Assembly (NCBI RefSeq): GCF_902686445.1
Contig: NC_062232.1
Span: 35,606,454 to 35,670,453, forward strand
Source of the DNA: Sciurus carolinensis
Taxonomy: Eukaryota; Chordata; Mammalia; Rodentia; Sciuridae
Direction: 5' to 3'
Length of the DNA stretch: 64,000 nt
In this document: positions 45,460-55,495 of the stretch, one piece after another
How positions within the stretch are numbered: position 1 is the first letter of the stretch
Layout of the letters: every line of letters starts with the position of its first letter
Position numbers and translations under genes: made by a program
Notes under the pieces: model-generated
Told to the model about the DNA's origin: nothing
Databases searched by the model: none
What the model saw: the letters and a program-made list of their open reading frames with translations, nothing else

Positions 45460-45560
45460 AATAGAAACAAAATGATGTACCCCATTTGTGTACAATGAAT
45501 GAAAATGCAGTCTGTAAAAAATTAAAAGCTAAATAAGAAAATCTCATAGCATTGTAGATC
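45460..45560 (+). mobile_element. Short L1 3' terminus
   Basis: ATGATGTACCCCATTTGTGTACAATGAATGAAAATGCAGTCTGTAAAAAATT is the same L1 3' end seen at 29395-29450, followed by A-rich sequence. Confidence 0.72.
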
Positions 45561-45673
45561 TAAAAAAAAAAGAAAACGTGCTAAATGCAAAATTCCAGTA
45601 AGATCATTATGCCACATCAATTCAATGGCATATTGTGCAGCCATTCTTTATGTAATTATCAAGACTATGTTAA

Positions 45674-45890
45674 TCTGGGCACAGTTGCACATGCCTATAA
45701 TCCTAGAGATTATATCAGGAGGCTGCAACAGGAGGAAAATAAGTTCAAGGCCAGCCTCAGTAACTTACCAAGGCCCTAAGCAACTTAGTGAGATCCTGTC
45801 TCAAAATAAAAAGGACTGTGGATATAGCTTAATGGTAAAGCACCACTGTGCTTAATCCACAATTTTAAAAAATAAAAGAAAGGAAAAGAG
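45674..45890 (+). mobile_element. Composite B1-dID SINE
   Basis: CTGGGCACAGTTGCACATGCCTATAATCC...AAGTTCAAGGCCAGCCTCAG...TTAGTGAGATCCTGTCTC (B1 part) is joined to GGACTGTGGATATAGCTTAATGGTAAAGCACC (ID part) and an A-rich tail. Confidence 0.9.
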
Positions 45891-46054
45891 TTCTTAGAAT
45901 CAAAACGGAAAGCACTGTATTGTTATTCTTACAAGTAAAATGAGTGAAGCACAATATGAGTGCTATGCTTATAATCCTGTAATGTATGTGAAGTTATATA
46001 AAAACGGAACAGTTTACAGTTATAAAATTATCACTGGTATAAGAACAAAAATCT

Positions 46055-47231
46055 GAGGACAGGTGCCATCACTGTTAGGTCACAGTCGCGGAGCAAGCTG
46101 GCAGATGAGTCAGGCCGCCTGCATCGCAGAGGTAGCAGGCGGGCACCCAACCCGCCTGCCTTGCGGAGCTAGGCGGCCAACAGCCAGCCCGCCCAACCAC
46201 TAGGCCGAAGACAGACACCATCACTGAGAACCCCACCTGACCATGACACCGAGGTCTGTCGCCATTGAGGAGCAAGCCAGCAGATGAGACAGCCCACCTG
46301 CATCGCGGAGCTAGCCAGAGGCTTCTTTATAGGCTGGTGCAGGCATTTTGAATTATTCCTGAGGGCATGACCATCATCATTGGAAGGGCAGCTCCCTTCC
46401 TGAGATCACTACGGGAGGCTAGAGGACCTTTGACAAGATCAAGGAGTCAAGAAGAGGAGGTATTGAGAGACTCGGGACCAACTCAGAGCCACCGGGTGAG
46501 TCTCTCCCACTGGTCGGGCTCCCTGGATGGGACAGTAGCCCTGAAACGCAGGGAACTTCGAGGAGTAGAGTGGCCCAGTGGGACTCCCCCACTGGAGCCA
46601 TGAACTTGGTCAACCGGGAGCATTGCAGAGGAGGACCACACAGTGAGAGGCTTCCACGCAGAGTGAGGGTCCAAGGCCCAGTTGGTAGTTCCAGTCCCCA
46701 GGGGACATAGCAGAGGAGGGCTGCACAGCAAGGGAATCCCTCGCAGAGCCAGGCTCCCCAGCCCAGGCAGTAGGTCAGGACCCCTGGGAACATTGCAGAG
46801 GAGGGTTTCCCAGTCCAGGCAGTAGTACTGGACTGAAGGAAACTGCTCAGAGGAGAGCTGCCCAGTGAAACTTCCCCACAGGGTGAGTCTTCCATGCTGG
46901 GTGAGGCTTTCCCACCAGGGCAGTAGAACCAGAGACACAGGCCCAAATCAGACGTGCCCCAGTCTGCAGTCTAGTCCCACTTTGGCTGATCATCAGTCAA
47001 CAAGTGGAGGCACCTCTGCCCACTAACAGGGAATATACCCCACCTGAAGGCCACCACCCCTACAGGGGCAGCTTCCTTGTAGAGCACCACATTAATAAGT
47101 TCCTGTAAGATTTCAGGCTACTGAAGGCTAGGAGGTGAGTTATTGGAAATCTACAGGGACAATAATAGTCAACAGAGGAAATCTGCAAAATCTCAGAGTT
47201 TCACTAGTAGAGGGATAGATACCTGAGCAAT
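46055..47231 (+). promoter_or_regulatory. L1#3 5' UTR, second leader type
   Basis: The first ~300 bp is GC- and CpG-rich and unrelated to the starts of L1#1 and L1#2. The phrase GAGCAAGC(T/C)(G/A)GCAGATGAG ... CATCGC(A/G)GAG recurs at 46091 and 46270, about 179 bp apart. From about 46440 (GAGGAGGTATTGAGAGACTCGGGACC) the leader converges on sequence shared with L1#1. The same outer leader starts L1#4 at 63487. Promoter role is inferred. Confidence 0.82.
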
Positions 47232-48227
47232 ATGAGAAAACAAGGGAAGAAAATGTCCCAAACAAACCTAGATGCTATATCAGTAAAATCCAATGACAGC
47301 ATGGCAGAAGAAATGTCAGAAAGGGAGTTCAGAATGTACATAATTAAAACAATCAGAGAAGTAAACGATGAGAGGAAAGAGCAAATGCAGGCATTGAATG
47401 ATGAGATGAAAGAGCAAATGCAGGCATTGAATGATCGCACCAATCGACAGTTAAAAGTGCAAATACAGGAAGCAAAAGATCATTTCAATAGAGAGTTAGA
47501 GATATTGAAAAAAAAAAGAAATCGTTGAAATGAAGGAAATGATAAACCAAATAAAAAACTCCATAGAAAGCATAACCAATAGGATAGAACACCTGGAAGA
47601 CAGAAACTCAGACATTGAAGACAAAATATTTAATCATGAAAACAAAGTTGACCAAACATAGAAGATGGTAAGAAATCATGAACAGAATCTACAAAAATTA
47701 TAGGACATCATGAGAAGGTCAAATTTAAGAATTATTGGGATTGAGGAAGGCACAGAGAAACAAACCAAAGGCATAAACAATCTATTCAATGAAATAATAT
47801 CAGATAATTTCCCAAATCTGAAAATGAAATGGAAAATAAAGTACAAGAGGCTTATAGGACTCCATATACACAAAATAATGAAAATACCTAACATACAAAA
47901 TAAAGATAGAATTTAAAGGTTGTGAAAGAAAGGAATCAAATTACATTCAAGGGGAAACCAATACAGATATCAGCAGATTTTTCAGTCCAGAACTTAAAAG
48001 CTAGAAGGGCCTGGAACATTTTTCAAACCCTGAAAGAAAATGGATGCCAACCAAGAACCTTATACCGAGCAGAACGTACCTTCAGGTTTGACAATGAAAT
48101 AAAATCCTTTTATGATAAACAAAAGCTAAAAGAATTTACACAAAGAAAGCTGGCATTACTGAACATTCTCAGCAAAATATTCCATGAGGAAAAGCTGAAA
48201 AACAACAATGAAAATCAGCAAAGGTAG
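47232..48227 (+). pseudogene. L1#3 ORF1 remnant
   Basis: MRKQGKKMSQTNLDAISVKS at 47232 opens a 98-codon frame covering the N-terminus and coiled coil. A 33-bp tandem duplication encodes two 11-residue units (KEQMQALND twice, ~47370-47435). The frame is lost in the A-rich run near 47510-47525. Homology continues with stops (TAG near 47660 and 47702) through NLRIIGIEEG and NEIISDNFPNL, and an internal deletion at ~47870. It ends in the IFHEEK region at 48227. Confidence 0.9.
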
Positions 48228-48308
48228 GAACTACCCTAAAGGAACAGCCAAATAAAGGAAAAACCAAGTTGTGTCAAAACAAACAAACAAACAAAAAAAA
48301 CCAGCCAA

Positions 48309-51300
48309 ATGACTGGGAATACAAATCATATGTCAATAATAACCTTGAATGTTAATGGTCTGAACCCATCTATCAAAAGGCATAGACTGGCAGATTGGAT
48401 TAAAAAGAAAGATGCAACAATGTTCTGCCTGCAAGCGACTCATCTCATAGAAAGAGATACCCAGAGACTAAAGGTGAAAGGATGGGAAAAAACATACCAT
48501 GCACATGGACTCAGCAAAAAAGCTGGAGTATTCATCCTCATATCAGATAATGTGGACTTCAAGCCAAAGGTACTCAGAAGGGATGAAGAAGGACATTTCA
48601 TACAGCTTAAGGGAAGCATAAATCAGCAAGACATAACAATCATAAATATCTATGCCCCAAAAAGTGGCTCATCCATATACATCAAACAAATCCTGCTTAA
48701 TTCCAGAAATCAAATAGACCACAACACAATAATACTAGGTGATTTTAACACATCTCTCTCACCACTGGATAGATCTTCCAAACAAAAATTGAATAAAGAA
48801 ACCATAGATCACAATAACACAATCAACAATTTAGACTTAACGGATATATATAGAATATACCATCCAACAAAGAGTGAATACACTTTCTTCTCAGCAGCAC
48901 ATGGATCCTTCTCTAAAATAGACCATATTTTATGCCACAAAGCTACTGTTAGCAAGTACAAGAAGATAGAGATACTACCTTGTACTCTATCAGACCATAA
49001 TGAATTGAAATTAGAAATAAATGACAGAGTAAACAACAGAAACTGCTCCAATACCTGGAGATTAAATAATACACTATTGTATGATGAATGGAAAACAGAA
49101 GACATCAGGAGGGAAATAAAAAAATTCTTAGAGGTAAACAAGAACAAGATATATCATATCAAAATCTCTGGGACACTATGAAAGCAGTACTTAGAGGAAG
49201 ATTTATTTCATGGAGTGCATTCAATAAAAGAAGAAAAAATCAATAAATAAATGAACTAACACTACAGCTCAAAGCCCTAGAAAAAGAAGAACAGAGCAAC
49301 GCCAAAGTAGTAGAAGACAGGAAATAGTTAAAATCAGAGCCAAAATTAACGAAATTGAAACAAAAGAAACAATCAAAATATTGACAAAATAAATAGTTGG
49401 TTCTTTGAAAAAATAAACAAAATTGATAAACCCTTAGCCAAACTAACAAAGAGAAGGAGAGAGAAAACTCAAATTACTAAAATTCGGAATGAACACGGAA
49501 ATATCACGACAGACACGAGTGAAATAAAAAACATAATTACAAGGTATTTTGAAAATGACTACTCCAACAAAATAGAAAATCTCAAAGACATCAACAAGTT
49601 ACTAGAGACATATGAATTACCTAAACTGAATCAGGAGGACATATGCAATTTAAATAGATCAATTTCAAGTAATGAAATAGAAGACGTCATCAAAAGCCTG
49701 CCAACAAAGAAAAGTCTGGGACCAGATGGGTTCTCAGCTGAGTTGTACAAAACCTTTAAACAAGAGCTCATTCCAATACTCCTCAAACTATTCCATGAAA
49801 TACAAGAGGAGGGAACCCTCCCAAACTCATTCTATGAAGCCAATATTACCCTGATACCTAAACCAGACAGAGACACATAGAGGAAAGAAAATTTCAGACC
49901 AATATCCTTCATGAACATTGATGCAAAAATTCTCAACAAAATCTTAGCATATCATATATAAAAATATATTAAAAAGATAGTTCGCCCTGATCAAGTGGGT
50001 TTCATCCCAGGTATATAAGGTTGATTCAACATTCGGAAATCAATAAATATAATTCACCATATAAACAGACTTAAAGTCAAGAATCACATGATTATTGCAA
50101 TAGATGCAGAAAAAGCATTTGATAAAATACAGCATCCCTTCATGCTCAAAACACTAGAAAAAATTGGGGTAGTGGGAACATTCCTTAACATTGTAAAGGC
50201 CATCTACACTAAGCCCATGGCCAATATCATTCTAAATGGTGAAAAACTGAAAGCTTTCCCCCTAAAAACTGGAACAAGGCAGGGATGCCCTCTTTCACCA
50301 TTTCTATTCAATATCGTCCTTGAAACTCTAGCCAGAGCAATTAGACAAACCAAAGAAATCAAGGGATACGAATTGGAAAAGAAGAACTCAAACTATCCCT
50401 GTTTGCTGATGACATGATTATATATTGAGAGGAACCTGGAAATTACATCAGAAAACTTTTAGAACTCATAAGTGAATTCAGTAAAGTAGCAGGTTACAAG
50501 ATCAATGCTCATAAGTCTAAAGCAGTTTTATACATAAGTGATGAATCTTCAGAAAGAAAAGTTAGGAAAAGTACCCCATTCACAATAGCTTCGAAAAAAA
50601 AAAATACTTGGGAATCAATCTCACAAAAGAGGTGAAAGACCTCTACAATGAGAACTACAGAACACTAAAGAAAGAAATGAAAGAAAACCTTAGAAGATGG
50701 AAAGATCTCACATGTTCCTGAATAGGCAGAATTAATATTGTCAAAATGGCTATACTACCTAAAGTGCTATACAGATTCAATGCAATTCCAATTAAAATCC
50801 CAATGACAAACCTCACAGAAATAGAGCAAGCAATCATGTAATTCATCTGGAAGAATAACAAACCCAGAATATCTCAAGCAGTCCTTAGCAGGAATAGTGA
50901 AGCAGGGGTATTGCAATACCAGAACTTCAACTATACTACAAAGCAATAGTAACAAAAACGGCATGGTATTGGTACCAAAATAGACAGGTAGATTAATGGT
51001 ACAGAATAGAGGACATGGACACAAACCCAAATAAATACAATTTTCTCATACTAGACAAAGGGTCCAAATATATGCAATGGAGAAAAGAGAGCCTCTTCAA
51101 CAAATGGTGCTGGGAAAACTGGAAATCCATGTGCAACAGAATGAAATTAAACCCCTCTCTCTCACCCTGCACAAAACTCAACTCAAAATGAATCAAGGAT
51201 CTTGGAATCGGGTCAGAGACCCAGCATCTTATAGAAGAAAAAGTAGGTCCAAATCTTCAACTTCTTAGCTTAGGATCATACTTCATTAACAGAACTCCCA

Positions 51301-52125
51301 TAGCAGAAGAAATAAAGGCAAGAATCAATAACTGGGATAGATTCAAACTAAAAAGCTTTCTCTCATCAAAGGAAACTATCAACAATGAGAAGAAAGAACC
51401 TACAGAGTGGGAGAAAATCTTTGCCACTCATACTTCAGATAGAGCACTGATTTCCAGAATCTATAAAGAATTCAAAAAACTACACCAAGAATACAAATAA
51501 CCCAATCAACAAATGTGCTAAGGAAGTGAACAGACAGTTCACAGAAGAAGATCTACAAGCAATCAACAGATATATGAAAAAATATTCAACATCTCTAGTA
51601 ATAAGAGAAATGCAAATCAAAACTACCATAAGATTCCATCTCATCCCAATTGGAATGGCGATTATCAAGAATACAAGCAACGACAGGTGTTGGCGAGGAT
51701 GTGGGGAGAAAGGTACACTCATACATTGCTGGTGGGGATGCAAATTAGTGCAGCCACTCTGGAAAGCAGTGTGGAGACTCCTTAGAAAACTTGGAATGGA
51801 ACCACCATTTGACCCAGCTATCCCACTCCTTGGCCTATACCCAAAGGACTTAAAATCAGCATATTACAGAGATACAGCCACATCAATGTTCATAGTTGCT
51901 CTTTTCACAATAGCCAGATTGTGGAACCAACCTAGATGTCCTTCAATTGATGAATGGATAAAGAATCTGTGGCATATATATACAATGGAATATTACTCAG
52001 CCATAAAGAATGATAAAATGATGGCATTTGCAGGCAAATGGATGAAACTGGAGAATATCATGCTAAGTGAGATAAGCCAATCTCAAAAAACCAATGGACG
52101 AATGATATTGCTAATGAGTGGATGA
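48309..52125 (+). pseudogene. L1#3 ORF2 remnant
   Basis: A 290-codon frame from 48309 covers the entire endonuclease: LNVNGLNPSI, GDFNTSLSPL, KIDHIL and LSDHNEL. The catalytic Glu of the QETH motif is Ala (QATH; codon GCG at 48435-48437). The frame is lost at ~49150, in the linker. RT parts follow with many breaks: 50088-50417 ([27 protein letters not shown]; the FADD box is out of frame at ~50400) and 51526-52125 (Cys-rich [10 protein letters not shown]...HCWWGC, ending at the TGA of 52123-52125). Confidence 0.93.
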
Positions 52126-52385
52126 TGACACATAATGGGGGGTGGGAAGGATTAATGTTAGGGTTAGAGTTAGGGTTAGGGAGGGGGGCAAGAATGGAAG
52201 AAGGAAGAACTATATAGAGGGAAAAGAGGGGTGGGAGGTTGGGGGGAAAGGGAAAAAATAACAGAATGAATCAAACAACATTACCCTATGTAAATTTATG
52301 ATTACACAAATGGTATGCCTTTACTCCATGTACAGAGAATCAACATGTATCCCATTTGTTTACAATAAAAATAAATTAAAAAAAA
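52126..52385 (+). repeat. L1#3 first 3' UTR with telomere-like tract
   Basis: TTAGGG/TTAGAG/TTAGGG/TTAGGG hexamers at ~52158-52181 run into a GAGGGGGGC purine tract. The segment ends TTTACAATAAAAATAAATTAAAAAAAA. Confidence 0.88.
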
Positions 52386-53070
52386 GAATACAAGCAACAA
52401 TATGTGTTGGCTAGGATGTGGGGAAAAAGGCACCTTCATACGTTGCTGGTAGGTTTGCAAATTAGTGCAGCCACTCTGGAAAGCAGTGTGGAGACTCCTT
52501 AGAACACTTGGAATGGAATCAGCATTTGACCCAGCTATCCCACTCCTTGGCCTATACCCAAAGGACTTAAAATCAGCATACTACAGAGATACAGCCACAT
52601 CAATGTTCATAGCTGCTCAGTTCACAATAGCCAGACTGTGGAACCAACCTAGATGTCCTTCAGTTGATGAATGGATAAAAAAATTGTGATATATATATAT
52701 ATACATTGGAATATTACTCAGCCATAAAAATAATAAAATTATGGCATTTTCAGGCAAATGAATGAAATTGGAGAATATCATGCTAAGTGAGATAAGCCAA
52801 TCTCAAAAAACCAAAGGATGAATGATCTCGCTGATAAGCGGATGATGACACATAATGGGGGTTGTAGGGGCACAAGAATGGAGGTAGGAGGGATTTTGTA
52901 GAGGGAAAAGAGTGGTGGGAGGGGTGGAGGGCAGGAAAAAATAACAGAATGAATCAAAATCTATTACTCTATGTAAATTTATGTTTACACAAATGGTATG
53001 CCTCTACTTCATGTACAAACAGAGAAACAAGATGTATCCCATTTGTTTACAATAAAAATAAATTTAAAAA
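52386..53070 (+). mobile_element. Second partial L1 3' end appended to L1#3
   Basis: It restarts at GAATACAAGCAACA, the same point as in L1#1, duplicating sequence first seen at 51669. It includes an ORF2 C-terminal frame (52465-52689) and a 3' UTR that lacks the telomere-like hexamers (CATAATGGGGGTTGTAGGGGCACAAG), ending TTTACAATAAAAATAAATTTAAAAA. It closely resembles but is not an exact copy of the first end. Confidence 0.87.
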
Positions 53071-53084
53071 AAGAACAAAGATCT

Positions 53085-53794
53085 TCCTAAAATGTGAAGA
53101 GTCCACATAATTAAATACTAGTAAAATTATAAATAAAAATATTAAATATTGTGATAAAATAAAACAGTATATTTTTCATATCAACAAATCTAAATGAACT
53201 AAATTCCCATATTAACGGAGTTCTAGGTTGGTTCATAAAGTAAATATAAACACATAAAAATAAATAATTTGGAAAAGTTAAATATAAAAGAATTGGTAAA
53301 TATAAACTAGGAAAATATAAACTGAAAGTGTTTGTGATTTTATTATTAAATGAAATTTAGAGACAGTATTGTAAAATTAGAGAAAGGCAATTTGTAACGT
53401 TCAGCATACAAATCACAAGGAGAATACACAGACCACATTGCAAAGCTCATTTCAAGTCAAAACTACAGGCAATAACAGTAAGTACAAATTCACTACTAGT
53501 AAAAAACTTGAAATATACTTTGAATGTTCAAGGCAAGTCAAGTTTATAAAAAATTAGGAAAGATATAGAAGACCTGTACTAAATCTGGAGGGATGTACAA
53601 TTCATCCCTCCAGATCTAAGTTCTATTCTCTTCTATCCTACTCTGGTGCCCTGGGAAGCTGAACTTTGATTGTACACCCACATCACTAGGTTCCCTTGCC
53701 TCTGGCTTCTGACTAAGTTCAGTATCAGTGGGAGGAACAGAAGATGGAGAGAGAATGAGATAAGGATATTTATCTCCATGCCTCCTGTTTAATC
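53085..53794. other. No recognised feature
   Basis: AT-rich interval. No repeat family or coding region recognised. Confidence 0.45.
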
Positions 53795-54225
53795 AGCTTT
53801 TTCACTGTTGCAACCAAAAGACCTGACAGGAACAATTTTAGAGGAGGAACAGTTAATTTGGGGCTCATGGTTTCAGAGGCCTCAGTCCATAGATAGCTTA
53901 CTCCATTTCTCAGAGTCTGAGTTAAGGTAGCACTTCATGGAAGAAAAGTGTGGTGGAAGAAAGCAGCTCAGGACTTGGCAATCAGGAAGCAGAGAGACAC
54001 TTTTCTCACCAAGGACAAAATATATATCCCAAAGGTCTGGCCACAATAACCCACCTCCTGCCATACACTACCTGCCTACACTCAGTTAATTCCTATCAGG
54101 GGATTAATGTTCTAATTGGGTTACGTCTTTCATAATTCAATCATTTCTCCTCTAAACTTTCTTCATTTTCTCATACATGAGCTTTTGTAGGACACCTCAC
54201 ATTTAAACCATAATACCTCCCTCCC
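53795..54225 (-). mobile_element. Rodent MaLR-type LTR
   Basis: CTTTTTCACTGTTGCAACCAAAAGACCTGACAGGAAC ... GAGGAGGAACAGTTAATTTGG ... CATGGTTTCAGAGGCCTCAGTCC ... TCATACATGAGCTTTTGTAGGACACCTCACATTTAAACCATAA matches the LTR at 20885-21310 in order and orientation. Confidence 0.78.
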
Positions 54226-54394
54226 TGTTGTGTTCTTGCTAGTTGGCTGCATCTTACTACTGAAGACACGCTTCTTGTCAGGTGACCCTTGTAACACATT
54301 CTCACCATTTCATTGTTTATAACCACTCCTCCCTCACCTTCAGGCCTACATGTGGTAGTAGTACTCCCCACCCAAATATGTAGTTGGTGCTCTA

Positions 54395-54520
54395 TGCCTT
54401 TGCTTTCCCTCTACTTTGCTTATGCCATTATAAATTCTCTTTTTTATTAATCTCCAGTATGGCCCACCTGTTTTTGATGATACAAAAGTCAAACATAATT
54501 AATAAGATAGATCTATTAAA
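54395..54520 (+). repeat. Unclassified dispersed repeat, copy 1
   Basis: GCCATTATAAATTCTC...ATTAATCTCCAGTATGGCCCACCTGTTTTTGATGATACAAAAGTCAAACATAATTAATAAGATAGA recurs in diverged form at 59736-59830. Family unknown to me. Confidence 0.55.
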
Positions 54521-55124
54521 CATTCATGAAAAACATGGCCACACATTAGTCTAAGAAGAAACACACACATCCCTTAGTAAACAAAACATTATCTTCTTCA
54601 AATGCAATAAAATTAGATATTCAAAGTACAATTACAAAGAAGATCCCTATCTCCTCAAAATTAAAAAAAAAAGTCTAATCACTTTTCAGAAGGAAGTGCA
54701 AACTAAAATTACATGCTGAATCTCAGGCAGAGTTAATAAAAATAAATACATAAGCTAGATACCTTACAATAAATGTGGAAAACAACCAAGAGATAAAAAT
54801 TTTGAAGCATTTGAAAAAAGAGCTTACTTAGAAGGATAGTCTGTAAATTTTTGGCCAGTTGTGACAGAAGAATAATATTTCAAAGTATAGGAGGAAAATA
54901 TTTATTGCACTAGAATTCTGCATCTAATAAAGGCATTAGAGTTATTTGATAACCAGGGGAGTTTGCTACACACAGAAACTTGCAGAAAGAATGAAAGATT
55001 GTGCTCTAATAATAATCCCAAACGTATATATAGGGTACAAGAATAATAGTGGGCAAAGAAATTGAAAAGAAAGATAGTGATTCTAACAATTATAGAATGT
55101 TAAGAGAATAAAACGAATGATTTT
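54521..55124. other. No recognised feature
   Basis: AT-rich. No family recognised. Confidence 0.45.
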
Positions 55125-55495
55125 GTGTGTGCTATGATCTGGGTGTGTTTTCCAGAATTTGTGCCTTAGAATCTTAATTCCAAAATTGTATGTTGGTGGT
55201 GACTTTGGAAGTGGGGCCTTTGGGAAGTAATTAGGATTAGATGGAGTCATGAGGGAAGGGTCCCATGAGTGCATTGGCAGCATGATAAAATGAGAAAGAG
55301 AGATCTAAAGTTTGTTCTGTCTCTCCATGTGATATTCAACATCACCTTGGGGATCTTGAGAGTTCCCACCAGCAGAAAGATCCCCATCATCCATGACTTG
55401 AGACCTCTAGAATTATAAAGTGAACAAACCTTTATTTTTGATAAATTACCCAATACATGGTATTCAGTTAAATGAACAGAAAATGGAGTAACACA
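55125..55495 (+). mobile_element. MaLR (MST/MLT1-type) LTR
   Basis: GTGCTATGATCTGGGTGTGTTTTCCAGAATTTGTG, GTGGGGCCTTTGGGAAGTAATTAGG, TCTGTCTCTCCATGTGATAT, CCTCTAGAATTATAAAGTGAACAAACC and TAAATTACCCAATACATGGTATTCAG reproduce the order of a MaLR LTR. Confidence 0.85.

Larger units (their letters stand above)
46055..53070 (+). mobile_element. L1#3: near-full-length LINE-1 with doubled 3' end
   Basis: The order is 5' UTR (46055-47231), ORF1 remnant (47232-48227), ORF2 remnant (48309-52125), 3' UTR and A-rich tract (52126-52385), then a second partial L1 3' end (52386-53070). The 14-bp repeat AAGAACAAAAATCT (46041-46054) / AAGAACAAAGATCT (53071-53084), one mismatch, lies outside the doubled end. 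Both 3' ends therefore entered in one insertion. The element is inactive. Confidence 0.93.
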
